Shown in pieces: positions 42,687 to 52,750 of a DNA stretch of 64,000 nt. Source of the DNA: Marinobacter lipolyticus SM19. Lineage in GTDB: Bacteria > Pseudomonadota > Gammaproteobacteria > Pseudomonadales > Oleiphilaceae. The notes below the pieces were generated by a model. It saw only the letters and a program-made list of their open reading frames with translations, ran no database searches and was not told where the DNA came from. A program made the translations under genes and the position numbers. How positions within the stretch are numbered: position 1 is the first letter of the stretch; every line of letters starts with the position of its first letter. The stretch is taken from NCBI RefSeq assembly GCF_000397065.2, contig NZ_KE007317.1:376969-440968 (forward strand). Reading direction: 5' to 3'.

Positions 42687-43316
42687 ATGACACGCCCAAC
42701 CCCTCTCTCCATTGCCATCGCCAGCGCCACCGGACTTGCTGTTTTCAGCACAGCGCTGTCAGCGGGTGTGCAAACCATGACATCCGATGAGATGGTGGAC
42801 ACCTATGTGAAAGACTCCGCTGTCATCGTCGTTCCCAGGGACCAGCAGAAAAGTGCAGCGGATCGCCAGCGCATCCTACGCTCCCTGACGATTTCACCCG
42901 GTGAACCCGTAGTATCGGAAGCGGAAGAAGAAGCCTATCGGGAAGCCCTGCAGCGGTATCAGGAAGAAGGCAAATCCGAGGCACTGGAACAGGCCGAGGA
43001 AGAATTCCTTCGCCGTGCCCTGCTTTTGCCTCAGGAAGAACTGGCTCGTGCGCAGCCTCAAGTAGACTTCACACCCACAATCCCGCCCATCATCTTTGGT
43101 CAACAGGCCCAGATTCCGGATGAACCCTTCACCCAGACATTCCTGAACGACCAGCTTGGTATCGGATTTGACGGCCAGAACGTGAATTTCTCCATCGGTA
43201 ACCCTCCCGGCATTGACCGCATTGAAGTACCTCAGGCGATCAATGAAGGGCCCATCAGCCTGACACCACGCCCGGGTGGTGGTTTTGATTTATCGATAGC
43301 GGTACCGGATCAGTAG
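42687..43316 (+). CDS. Exported protein of unknown function
   Basis: Not recognised. The 209-residue product has a clear signal peptide (MTRPTPLSIAIASATGLAVF ...ALSAG, cleavage near residue 28). Then comes a Glu/Arg-rich helical middle (about 50-125, probable coiled coil). The C-terminal third is rich in Pro, Gly, Asn and beta-type residues (IGFDGQNVNFSIGNPPG). The ATG at 42687 follows CAGGGGG; a longer frame (from 42630) lacks a site. It ends in its own terminator and converges with the DUF6160 gene, suggesting a small surface-protein cluster. Confidence 0.7.
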   Translation: MTRPTPLSIAIASATGLAVFSTALSAGVQTMTSDEMVDTYVKDSAVIVVPRDQQKSAADRQRILRSLTISPGEPVVSEAEEEAYREALQRYQEEGKSEALEQAEEEFLRRALLLPQEELARAQPQVDFTPTIPPIIFGQQAQIPDEPFTQTFLNDQLGIGFDGQNVNFSIGNPPGIDRIEVPQAINEGPISLTPRPGGGFDLSIAVPDQ

Positions 43317-43343
43317 CACCCAATAGCAGAATTACCAGCCATA

Positions 43344-43372
43344 AACGACGTCTTTGTGGGCGTCGTTTTTTT
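43344..43372 (+). terminator. Rho-independent terminator after the exported-protein gene
   Basis: AACGACG pairs with CGTCGTT around a ten-base loop and is followed by a seven-T run, 27 bases after the stop at 43316. Confidence 0.85.
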
Positions 43373-43382
43373 ACCTTCAGAA

Positions 43383-43413
43383 TAAAAAAAACGCCCCGCC
43401 GAAGCGGAGCGTT
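43383..43413 (-). terminator. Rho-independent terminator after the DUF6160 gene
   Basis: Read on the minus strand, AACGCTCCGC pairs with GCGGGGCGTT around TTCG (one mismatch), followed by an eight-T run. The stable UUCG loop and T-tract make this a strong call; it starts 28 bases after the stop. Confidence 0.88.
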
Positions 43414-43441
43414 TATTGAACACCTGCTGAGTCAGGTCAGA

Positions 43442-44308
43442 TTAGTGACCGTAAACTGCGAGCTTGGTGTCGGTAACCGCCAGGTTGTCGATGGCGAGGG
43501 AACCGATGGACGTGCCACCAATTTCAACTGCACCGATAGACATATCCATGTACACGTTGTTTACGTCGATACGCAGTACGTCTGTAGCCGTGGAGGCACC
43601 AAGGCCAGCACCTTTATATACATCCAGGTTCACGTTGGCGAAACCGGCCAGCACCTGAGCTTCCTGGGATGCCGGATCCAGACCGAATTCACCATCTGCG
43701 TCAGCAGACATGACCGAGCCGTCGCCGTCATAGTCGAAGTTACCGCCAGCGCCGGTGATCACCATGTCACGAATACCAATACCCAGGAACTCAACGTCAA
43801 AGTCCATATCCTGTACGTCGAAGGCAGCAACGATATTCAGGTGGTCGGTAGCGGTGTCAACACGGAAGTCGAGCTGCGCCAGGTTACCGTAACCGCTCAT
43901 GTTGGAGATCAGCGTAGTGCTATCTGAGCCAGTGCTACCAGCCAGCAGCTCCATGGAACCAACGGTCATACCCCAGTCGATCGGGTTGCCATCCAGGGTG
44001 CCTACGTGGATAACTGCGTCGCCATCATCAGCCACGTCGATATCGATCTTCAGTTGGTCCAGCAGCTCAGTACCTGTGCCACCGGCAACACCCGAACCAC
44101 CGAGAACGATGTCGTTAACTGCGAAGGAGCCTTCATCCGTGTACTTGAACTGACCAATGCTTACTTTGGTTTCCAGTTCGATGGTCACACCGGCCTGACC
44201 GGTGACGTTACCCATTGCACTGTCGTCCATTGCTTTCAGGTCAGCGTGTGCTGCAAAAGGAGCAGCAGCGACCGCGGTTGCGAGTGCGATTTTCTTCAGG
44301 CCTTTCAT
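43442..44308 (-). CDS. DUF6160-type exported protein
   Basis: A 288-residue exported protein: signal peptide 1-22 (MKGLKKIALATAVAAAPFAA HA), then the family signature LKAMDDSAMGNVTGQAGVTIEL around 24-45. The rest is a run of alternating hydrophobic/acidic beta-type segments. A Ca2+-type loop, DYDGDGSVMSADADG (192-206), resembles an EF-hand or dockerin loop. Composition is strongly acidic and nearly free of Cys and Pro. The DUF6160 name and its link to FilA-like putative pilus-system proteins in Acinetobacter are from memory. Surface or outer-membrane role inferred only. Confidence 0.75.
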   Translation of the reverse strand: MKGLKKIALATAVAAAPFAAHADLKAMDDSAMGNVTGQAGVTIELETKVSIGQFKYTDEGSFAVNDIVLGGSGVAGGTGTELLDQLKIDIDVADDGDAVIHVGTLDGNPIDWGMTVGSMELLAGSTGSDSTTLISNMSGYGNLAQLDFRVDTATDHLNIVAAFDVQDMDFDVEFLGIGIRDMVITGAGGNFDYDGDGSVMSADADGEFGLDPASQEAQVLAGFANVNLDVYKGAGLGASTATDVLRIDVNNVYMDMSIGAVEIGGTSIGSLAIDNLAVTDTKLAVYGH

Positions 44309-44361
44309 ATTATCTCCTTATAAACTCATGTTGTTGTTATCTGAGTTTGTATTTTTTGATG

Positions 44362-44386
44362 TGGAGTCCCTTACCCCACGACTCCA
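44362..44386 (-). promoter_or_regulatory. 5'-leader stem-loop upstream of the DUF6160 gene
   Basis: TGGAGTC and GACTCCA are perfect inverted complements around an 11-base loop, 54 bases before the start. The 172-base gap to the next gene holds no coding frame. It may be a leader hairpin or, in the other reading, a weak terminator; no T-run follows on the minus strand. Confidence 0.3.
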
Positions 44387-44480
44387 TTTAAGATTGTTTT
44401 ACAGTCCTAGTCCGTGACTGCATTCACAGTTCTTCACGAGTCGCTTACAACCTGAAACAAACGCGCATTACTTCTCACTT

Positions 44481-45089
44481 TCACCCCTGATGAGCCGGTG
44501 ATTCTTGCTTATCGTCGTAAAACATCTGGAACGGCTTTTCCCTGGTAATCGCCTGCGAGAACGACGCGTCCCCATCTTCCAGATGGAAAGGCACCACCTT
44601 GTTGGCAGAAATACCCAACCGATGCTCATGCTCTATGACAAGCGCCTCAGCATCTTCCCCTTCTTTAACCTTGCCGGTATAAAGGATGACTGCCGCATTG
44701 ATCTTTCCGCGACGCGCAATCGACTTGAGTGCCGCCCGGTACATCAGGATCCTCATCTGGGCGTTTGCCTGCTCCGCCTGGGAATCAATATTGATCCTCT
44801 TGATGGTTTCCCCGTCATCCAGCAGCATCCAGGCAGCAGGCATATTGTCATCGTCATCCATTAACTCGCTGGTGTACTCCTCCATCGCTTTTTCCGTTAG
44901 CTTTACCAGTTGTTGTTGACCAATAACGGCGAACTTTGCCAGTTCTTCCTTGGTAAGCATTCCATCAGACAGCACACTGTTCTCCGGAATTTCGACGGCC
45001 AGTTGATTCTCCTCAGAGAGAGCAAAAGGGGTTGTGAGCAATGCAGAGGTCAACGCTATGGTAACCAGTGACTTTTTCAGGCTTGGCAT
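44481..45089 (-). CDS. Exported protein of unknown function
   Basis: Not recognised. The ATG at 45089 (MPSLKKSLVTIALTSALL) has an AAGGAAG site six bases upstream and starts a signal peptide cleaved near residue 25; the longer open frame upstream has no support. The 202-residue product is helical and charged, with an Asp run (MDDDDN) around residue 78 and Ala/Arg/Lys helices. No Cys and no membrane anchor, so probably periplasmic. Same direction as the DUF6160 gene, with a 172-base gap. Confidence 0.72.
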   Translation of the reverse strand: MPSLKKSLVTIALTSALLTTPFALSEENQLAVEIPENSVLSDGMLTKEELAKFAVIGQQQLVKLTEKAMEEYTSELMDDDDNMPAAWMLLDDGETIKRINIDSQAEQANAQMRILMYRAALKSIARRGKINAAVILYTGKVKEGEDAEALVIEHEHRLGISANKVVPFHLEDGDASFSQAITREKPFQMFYDDKQESPAHQG

Positions 45090-45283
45090 CGTAATCTTCC
45101 TTATTATTTTCAATCGGTTTCCACACGACACCCCCGGAAGTCGGTTAAAATAAATAACCGGCCTGTCCGGCGCTGTCCAATGCAACGGAAATGTCCGTTC
45201 TATTAGATCAGCGTGAGTTCGGAACCGACAATGCCCGTTTTGTGGGCTGATTATCATTCTTCTACATTTGTTACGGGGTTAGT

Positions 45284-46636
45284 TTGAGCCTGCCTGTTTC
45301 CAGACCCATTACCAGCGAAGAGTACAGCCACTTGTTGGACCATGCCTGTGGGGAATACGACTTCGCCTATATTGGCAGCGTTGGAAACGGCGAATCCCGG
45401 GGCGTGATCTGTGGATTCTCCGCCTGTGCCAGCCAATCCCTGGAAATCAGCCCGGGCTCTTCCGCAGCGGCGGATCTCAGCATGCTCGCAGGGCAAATGG
45501 AGAAAGCGGCGCAGCACTACAGCACTCCCCAGGCGGAGTCCGGGGACCACCTGACCGGCGGCTGGGTTGGGTTCCTGGGGTATGAGCTGGGCTACGTAAA
45601 AGAGAAACGCCTGATTGACCAATGCCCGGACGTTGACGTTCCGCTCATGCACGCCGGCCTCTACCTGTGGTCCGCTAGCCATAACAGGGTAAACGACAGC
45701 TATTATTTGTGGGTCCACCCTGACTGCCCGGGGAAAATCCTCAGAAAACTGCAGGATTGGCTGACAGGCAACGCAGCCTCACCGGATGAGACGTGGCACA
45801 TGCCCGCTCCGTTCACGGCCACCCAGTCCCGGGACGAATTCGTGGCAAGCGTAGCCGCTGTTCGCCAGTACATTGAGGCGGGCGATTGTTACCAGGCCAA
45901 TCTCTCCCAGGAGTTCAGCGGCCACTATGCGGGCAACCCATGGCAAGCCTTCCGGGCGCTTTCTGACGCCAACCCCACCCCGTACAGCGCGTTCATTCGG
46001 GCCGGAAGACATTCGATACTCTCGATTTCTCCCGAACGCTTTCTGGAGATCCGGGGAAAAACCGTTCACACCAGCCCGATCAAGGGCACCCGCCCACGCG
46101 GTACGACTCCTCAGCAAGACGCGGCCCTGGCGGACGAGTTAAGAGCTTCGGAGAAGGACCGCGCCGAGAATCTGATGATCGTGGACCTGCTGCGGAACGA
46201 CCTTGGTGTCAGCGCGGTAACAGGTACCGTGGCCGTGGACCAGTTATTTGCCCTGGAGTCCTACCGCAATGTCCATCACCTGGTCAGCCACATCCATGCC
46301 ACTCTCAAGGATCATGTATCGCCAATTAAAGCACTGCTTGATGCCTTTCCCGGCGGTTCCATCACAGGCGCGCCCAAGATACGGGCCATGGAAATTATCC
46401 GGGAGCTGGAACCCCACTGGCGAGGCCCCTACTGTGGGTCGGTGTTCTACTGGGGACTGAACGGCGTGCTGGACAGCAATATTGCAATCCGGACTCTGCT
46501 TTGTGATGACGAGGGCACGATTCGATGCTGGGGTGGCGGAGGGATCGTTGCCGATTCCGATCCGCAGGCGGAGTATGAGGAGACGCTGACCAAGGTGCGG
46601 CCGCTGATGGAGTTTCTGGAGAAACTGGAACTGTAA
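45284..46636 (+). CDS. pabB: Aminodeoxychorismate synthase component I
   Basis: Aminates chorismate to 4-amino-4-deoxychorismate with PabA glutaminase; precursor of p-aminobenzoate and folate. The chorismate-binding domain has the signatures SPERFLEIRGKTVHTSPIKG, ENLMIVDLLRNDLG and FPGGSITGAPKIRAMEII. PIKG with Lys is typical of PabB. At 450 residues it is normal length. The start is TTG at 45284 after a GGGG-containing site. Divergent from the exported-protein gene; REP hairpins follow. The 194-base gap upstream holds the promoters. Confidence 0.93.
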   Translation: MSLPVSRPITSEEYSHLLDHACGEYDFAYIGSVGNGESRGVICGFSACASQSLEISPGSSAAADLSMLAGQMEKAAQHYSTPQAESGDHLTGGWVGFLGYELGYVKEKRLIDQCPDVDVPLMHAGLYLWSASHNRVNDSYYLWVHPDCPGKILRKLQDWLTGNAASPDETWHMPAPFTATQSRDEFVASVAAVRQYIEAGDCYQANLSQEFSGHYAGNPWQAFRALSDANPTPYSAFIRAGRHSILSISPERFLEIRGKTVHTSPIKGTRPRGTTPQQDAALADELRASEKDRAENLMIVDLLRNDLGVSAVTGTVAVDQLFALESYRNVHHLVSHIHATLKDHVSPIKALLDAFPGGSITGAPKIRAMEIIRELEPHWRGPYCGSVFYWGLNGVLDSNIAIRTLLCDDEGTIRCWGGGGIVADSDPQAEYEETLTKVRPLMEFLEKLEL

Positions 46637-46645
46637 GTCGAATTT

Positions 46646-46681
46646 GTAGGTGTCGGGTTACGCTTCGCTAACCCGACCTAC
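46646..46681. repeat. REP-like hairpin (GTCGGGTTA family), copy 1 of a pair
   Basis: GTCGGGTTA pairs with TAACCCGAC around CGCTTCGC, flanked by GTAG/CTAC. It starts 10 bases after the pabB stop, in the convergent pabB-thrH gap, where it can act as a transcript end. Confidence 0.7.
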
Positions 46682-46697
46682 GGTGCTTTTCTTGTAG

Positions 46698-46725
46698 GTC
46701 GGATTAGCCGCAGGCGTAATCCGAC
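46698..46725. repeat. REP-like hairpin (GTCGGATTA family), copy 2 of a pair
   Basis: GTCGGATTA pairs perfectly with TAATCCGAC around GCCGCAGGCG. It is preceded by TTGTAGGT, as in copy 1, so the two form a tandem pair 16 bases apart, a BIME-like layout. Confidence 0.7.
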
Positions 46726-46744
46726 ACGAATCCCGGCCGGCAAC

Positions 46745-47359
46745 TCAGGCGTTGTGCACCGAGCTGGCCTTAAGGAACTGCTGCTTCAGATCATCAAAGG
46801 TATGAACCGCCGGGAACTGGGGGAACTCTTCAATGACGTTCTGCGGAGCGTGAAACAGGATGCCGGCTTCCGCCTGACTCAGCATCGTGGTGTCGTTGTA
46901 GGAATCACCAGCTGCAATGACGCGGTAGTTCAGTAGCTGGAAGGCGCGAACAGACTGGCGCTTGGGATCCCGCTGACGCAGCAGGTAATTGGTAATCTGG
47001 CCGTTGTCCGCCACTTCCAGCTTGTGACACAGCAGCGTCGGGAAACCCAGCTTGGCCATCAGCGGCATGGCGAATTCGTAGAAGGTATCAGACAGGATCA
47101 CTACCTGGAAGCGCTCCCGCAGCCAGTCCAGAAACTCGCTGGCTCCCGGCAGCGGGTCCAGTTCACCGATGACTTCCTGAATCTGCGGCAGGCCATAACC
47201 GTGCTCATCCAGCAGGCGCAGGCGTTGCTTCATGAGCACGTCGTAATCAGGAATATCACGGGTGGTGGCCCTCAGCTCCTCAATTCCGGTTTTTTCCGCA
47301 AACGCGATCCAGATTTCCGGGATCAGTACTCCTTCGAGGTCAAGGCACGCGAGTTCCAC
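46745..47359 (-). CDS. thrH: Bifunctional phosphoserine phosphatase / homoserine phosphotransferase ThrH
   Basis: HAD-superfamily enzyme; in P. aeruginosa it dephosphorylates phosphoserine and transfers the phosphate to homoserine. HAD motif I is DLEG (ELACLDLEGVLIPEIW) with the nucleophile Asp at about residue 7; later motifs are VVILSDTFYEF (II) and VIAAGDSYNDTTML (IV). I start at the GTG at 47359 with AGGAG six bases upstream, giving 204 residues aligned to Pseudomonas ThrH; the open frame runs on to 47536. Together with asd and metZ it ties into homoserine metabolism. Confidence 0.93.
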   Translation of the reverse strand: MELACLDLEGVLIPEIWIAFAEKTGIEELRATTRDIPDYDVLMKQRLRLLDEHGYGLPQIQEVIGELDPLPGASEFLDWLRERFQVVILSDTFYEFAMPLMAKLGFPTLLCHKLEVADNGQITNYLLRQRDPKRQSVRAFQLLNYRVIAAGDSYNDTTMLSQAEAGILFHAPQNVIEEFPQFPAVHTFDDLKQQFLKASSVHNA

Positions 47360-47557
47360 AGTGATCTCCTGATAGTCATATTCAGTGTTTCCGGCAGCAA
47401 ACAGGCGCTCCGGCTTCAATGGGCCCGTATGATAAGAAAATCCGCCGCCGAATGCATCGTGCTTCTTGCCCGCTATAAGGATATACGACCACATTCCTTT
47501 AGCCCGGAGCCCCTTAATGGTAGATTTATCACACATTTATGAAGGACTAAGCTTTTC

Positions 47558-49448
<1,891 letters not shown>

Positions 49449-49712
49449 GTGTCCCGTCTGGTTAATTTGTTGATCTACTGAGCCCCTGAAAGCCGTGAGA
49501 GCAAGGCGCGGTGGCGAAGGTTTGGTAGTTCCAAATCGAGTCGCCGTAACACCGCTCTCAAGGCTTTCAGGGGCTCCCGGAGGGCGCGACGCTGGCGACT
49601 CTGGACCTGTGTTGCCAGCCCTTGATGTGGAGCCACCACATCGGCGGACTTGCGCCTTGGCCAGAGTCGCCAGCGTCACGCAGTAGGTCAACAAATTAAC
49701 CAGACGGGACAC
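49449..49712. mobile_element. 264-bp MITE-like element with 32-bp inverted ends and TA flanks
   Basis: Terminal inverted repeats of 32 bp (49449-49480 and 49681-49712, starting GTGTCCCGTCTGG) differ at one base. TA lies on both sides (49447-49448 and 49713-49714), as expected for a TA-duplicating transposase (mariner/IS630 or IS427-type IS5). Inside are two long hairpins: stem A 49480-49502 with 49554-49576 (23 bp, one mismatch) and stem B 49588-49604 with 49661-49677 (17 bp, perfect). Each hairpin's loop has a further small dyad (TTTGG...CCAAA; GATGTGG...CCACATC). There is no transposase; it is non-autonomous, with the parent element unknown. Confidence 0.78.
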
Positions 49713-49717
49713 TACCC

Positions 49718-49745
49718 TTGACTTCAGTCTGACAAAGCACACAAT
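49718..49745 (+). promoter_or_regulatory. Candidate sigma-70 promoter of the MalT-like regulator gene
   Basis: TTGACT (49718-49723), 16 bases, then CACAAT (49740-49745), starting only 4 bases after the TA at the right end of the MITE-like element. The -10 is weak (four of six). The leader would be about 30 bases. Confidence 0.4.
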
Positions 49746-49780
49746 CCGAGATCGATACTCCGAGTGCATTCAGGGATACG

Positions 49781-52495
49781 ATGCTACTGACCACGAAGTT
49801 CCTCAGACCAACCTCCGACCCCCGCGCCGTCTGGCGGGAACGGTTGTGCCGTCTGCTGCAACCCGGTTCCTCAAAACGGCTCAACCTGGTTGTCGCGCCA
49901 GCGGGCTTTGGCAAAACAACCCTGGTCAGCCAGTGGTGCACACAACAGGGCACTTCAACCGCCTGGCTCTCCCTGGATGACCACGACGATGAGCCCCGGC
50001 GTTTCTGGCAATACATAGTGGGCGCGTTCGAGCACAGCGGAATGGCGGGTCTGGAGACCTGTCGCCAGCAACTCAGCCACTGTTCAGTTCAGGAGCTGGA
50101 AGGCCCCATCACAGGCCTTATTAACGCCCTTGCAGAGGACGGTTCCCAATGGTCCCTGGTATTGGATGATTTCCATCTGATTCGGGATACGGATATACAG
50201 CGTCAGTTCTCCTACTTTGTGGATTACCTGCCGCCGGGCGTTACCCTGACCCTCGCGTCACGGACCGAGCCTCCCCTGCCCCTGGCACGTTGGCGGGTTC
50301 GCCAATGGGTTGCAGATATCCACCCCGGCCTGCTGGCTTTCTCCGAAGAAGAATGCCGTCACTTTTTCCGGGAAACCATGGGGCTGAAAGTCTCCGAACA
50401 GGAGATCCACAAAATCTGCCGGAAGACCGAAGGGTGGGTGGCGGCAATGCAGCTATCGGCGCTTTCCGGCGTCAGCCGATCCACCGGCGATTCGGCTCTG
50501 CCTATTACAGTTGATGTCGACGAGCGCCGCATCAACGACTATGTGCTCAGTGAAGTTCTGGATCAGCAACCCGAAGCAATCCGCGATTTCCTTCTTAGTA
50601 CCGCCTGCTGCCCAAAGCTTTGCGCGCCCCTGTGTGATGCCGTAAGGGGCACATCGAACAGCCAGGCCATGCTGGAGCAATTACTGAAGCAGAACCTGTT
50701 CCTGATTCCCCTGGACACCCGCAACCACTGGTTCCGATACCACGACCTGTTTCGGGATGCGTTGCTGCAACGGGCCTGGGTTGATAGTCCAGACATGGCT
50801 GAACAACATTGGCAGCGGGCGGTCTCATGGCTTCTGAGTCATAATCACGTTCAGGAGGGTATTGCCCAGATTGTCCGCCAACGGGACTGGTCCTGGCTGG
50901 CACGGGTGCTCGCCGAACACGGCAACAACCTGATTCACGGGGGCTATCATCTTCCAGTCCTCAATTGGCTGGATTCCCTCCCTGCGGACATGGTGGAGGA
51001 TAACCCCCAGCTTCAGATGCTGCGGATCTGGTCCCTGTTTTTTGCCAACCGTGTCGATATGCTGGAGCCGTTACTCTCGACCCTCGAAGACGTTCTTGAT
51101 CAACAGGTCGCTGACTCCCACCCGGACGCTGAAGGGGCCCTGGGCCTGCAAAGCGAGATCTCACTGATCCGCTCCTACCTTGCCCGCACCCGAAGCGATG
51201 ACAAGAGCGCCAATGACCTGACACGCCAGGTGCTCAAGGATATCGACCATACCCGCATCCCGCTTAAATCAGTGACCTACTATGGCATTGGCCTGGATTA
51301 TTACGGCAAGGGGGATCTTCCGTCCGCCAGGGAAGCCCTGCGCTCTGCAATCCATTATGGCGAGCTGGAGCGGAAACCCAACACGGTGCTATCCAGCGGA
51401 GGATTACTGGCATGGATTCAGTACAACCGTGGCGATATCGACGACGCACTGGAAACCTGCACCTCGGTCCGGCGCTGGGTGGACCAGCATTATTCCGATC
51501 CAGCACAACCCAGACTGATTTCCTGCTGGCAGAACAGTGCGCTGACAGAGATCTACCGGGAACGTAACGAGCCCGAACTGGCGACCTCACATCTTACGCC
51601 GCTGATGGAGCACGTCAATAATGGTACCGAGCCCGGCCAGCATGTCATCATCCAGTACGTACGGGGCCATCTCGCCTTCAGTGAGGGTCGTTTTGAAGAA
51701 GCCATCGAAGCCCTGGAGGACGCCGCCACCGTCGCCCGACGAAGGCACGATCATATCCTGTTCGAGCCCCCGGCCTGTTCTGCATTGCTGGTCCGATGTT
51801 ACCTGGCAGACGGTCGCCTCCAACAGGCAGAGCGCTGGGCTCAGTCAGTCACCGATGAGCATTTTTCCAATCCCCTGAACCGGGAACAGAACCAGATCAG
51901 CATTGCCAGGGTCATGGTGGCAGCTGGCCGACCGGCGGACGCCATCGCGATACTCGCACCCCTCAGGCTCAGTGCTGAAGAAGATCAACATTTCCGGCAT
52001 CTGGTCGAAATCCTCACAGTCTATTCCGAAGCCCTGTACGTCGAGGGGAAAATCCCGGAGGCCGATCAGATGCTGTCCCAGGCAGTGCACAGAGCATCAG
52101 ACGCAGGGTTTATGAGGTTGTTCGCAGAAGAGAGCCCGAACGTACGTCAGCGCTTGTTGGAGCTACCGGCCCTGCGCGCGCCGTCACGCTGGAACAGCAG
52201 CCTGCTGGCCATGCTCCGGGCCATCGGCGATGGCTCGAAGAGCCCGGAACCAGCCAAAGATAGGGCCAAGAGGCCAGCCGGTACCAGCGTAGCCCTCACT
52301 GAGCCGCTGAGTCAGCGGGAGAAAGAAGTTCTGGTCCTGATCAATGAAGGGTTAGCGAACAAGGACATTGCCAGCCGTATGAAGGTTGCTCCAGCCACCA
52401 TCAAGGCGCATATCCGCAATCTTTACGGGAAGATGGGCGTCAGCCGACGCACGGAAGCCCTGGCAAAAGCTCGGGAGTTGGCGCTTCTGGAATAA
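49781..52495 (+). CDS. MalT/AlkS-type LuxR-family transcriptional regulator
   Basis: A 904-residue ATP-dependent (STAND/LAL) activator. N-terminal nucleotide-binding domain with Walker A APAGFGKTT (39-47) and SLVLDDFHLI-like Walker B (about 125-132), a long TPR-like sensor region (about 340-820), and a C-terminal LuxR HTH (LSQREKEVLVLINEGLANKD ... IKAHIRNLYGKMGVSRRTEA, about 845-904). Such proteins sense an inducer (maltotriose for MalT, alkanes for AlkS). Nothing beside it names the inducer. Orphan gene between cysB and the candidate small RNA. Residue 1 follows a weak ribosome site. Confidence 0.9.
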   Translation: MLLTTKFLRPTSDPRAVWRERLCRLLQPGSSKRLNLVVAPAGFGKTTLVSQWCTQQGTSTAWLSLDDHDDEPRRFWQYIVGAFEHSGMAGLETCRQQLSHCSVQELEGPITGLINALAEDGSQWSLVLDDFHLIRDTDIQRQFSYFVDYLPPGVTLTLASRTEPPLPLARWRVRQWVADIHPGLLAFSEEECRHFFRETMGLKVSEQEIHKICRKTEGWVAAMQLSALSGVSRSTGDSALPITVDVDERRINDYVLSEVLDQQPEAIRDFLLSTACCPKLCAPLCDAVRGTSNSQAMLEQLLKQNLFLIPLDTRNHWFRYHDLFRDALLQRAWVDSPDMAEQHWQRAVSWLLSHNHVQEGIAQIVRQRDWSWLARVLAEHGNNLIHGGYHLPVLNWLDSLPADMVEDNPQLQMLRIWSLFFANRVDMLEPLLSTLEDVLDQQVADSHPDAEGALGLQSEISLIRSYLARTRSDDKSANDLTRQVLKDIDHTRIPLKSVTYYGIGLDYYGKGDLPSAREALRSAIHYGELERKPNTVLSSGGLLAWIQYNRGDIDDALETCTSVRRWVDQHYSDPAQPRLISCWQNSALTEIYRERNEPELATSHLTPLMEHVNNGTEPGQHVIIQYVRGHLAFSEGRFEEAIEALEDAATVARRRHDHILFEPPACSALLVRCYLADGRLQQAERWAQSVTDEHFSNPLNREQNQISIARVMVAAGRPADAIAILAPLRLSAEEDQHFRHLVEILTVYSEALYVEGKIPEADQMLSQAVHRASDAGFMRLFAEESPNVRQRLLELPALRAPSRWNSSLLAMLRAIGDGSKSPEPAKDRAKRPAGTSVALTEPLSQREKEVLVLINEGLANKDIASRMKVAPATIKAHIRNLYGKMGVSRRTEALAKARELALLE

Positions 52496-52519
52496 CCCTG
52501 AATTCTATAACCTAATTTA

Positions 52520-52535
52520 TGTGACATACCTCACA
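52520..52535. promoter_or_regulatory. Perfect CRP/Vfr-type binding site
   Basis: TGTGACATACCTCACA matches the TGTGA-N6-TCACA consensus at all ten conserved positions, and the flanks (TTA before, TTTGT after) are also AT-rich. It lies just after the MalT-like gene and upstream of the candidate small RNA; its centre is about 84 bases before the proposed start of transcription, a helical position used by class I CRP sites. Confidence 0.7.
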
Positions 52536-52607
52536 TTTGTAACCCGAAAATCCGCCCCACTACGCCCTTTGGACGATCCCTTTAAGCCCCCCGCTCCCTT
52601 ATTATTC

Positions 52608-52745
52608 TTTCCGAGGTGAGGCAAGTCTTCACCAGGAATTCTGAAACTTCAGGCCTTCAGAATCCTTGTTCCGCGTTTCGACGCCCGGGTTCAACAGAAC
52701 CCCTTTTAACAAGAGCCATACCCAACCGGGATGGCTCTTTTTTTT
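52608..52745 (+). ncRNA. Candidate CRP-controlled small RNA with four stem-loops
   Basis: About 138 bases with no good open frame but ordered hairpins: GGTGA/TCACC (about 52615-52633); an 8-bp ATTCTGAA/TTCAGAAT stem extended by GGA/TCC (52635-52665); GGGTTC-AACA-GAACCC (52687-52702); and the terminator stem (52711-52739) with a U-run. A -10-like TATTAT lies at 52600-52605, so transcription would begin near 52612. The upstream CRP site and the intrinsic terminator frame a unit of typical small-RNA size. Alternative: it is a structured 3' UTR of the MalT-like gene. I do not recognise a known family. Confidence 0.5.
52711..52745 (+). terminator. Rho-independent terminator
   Basis: AAGAGCCAT pairs perfectly with ATGGCTCTT around an 11-base loop, followed by an eight-T run (52738-52745). 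It ends the candidate small RNA (or the MalT-like transcript), 5 bases before the convergent dinG stop. Confidence 0.92.
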
Positions 52746-52750
52746 ATAGC

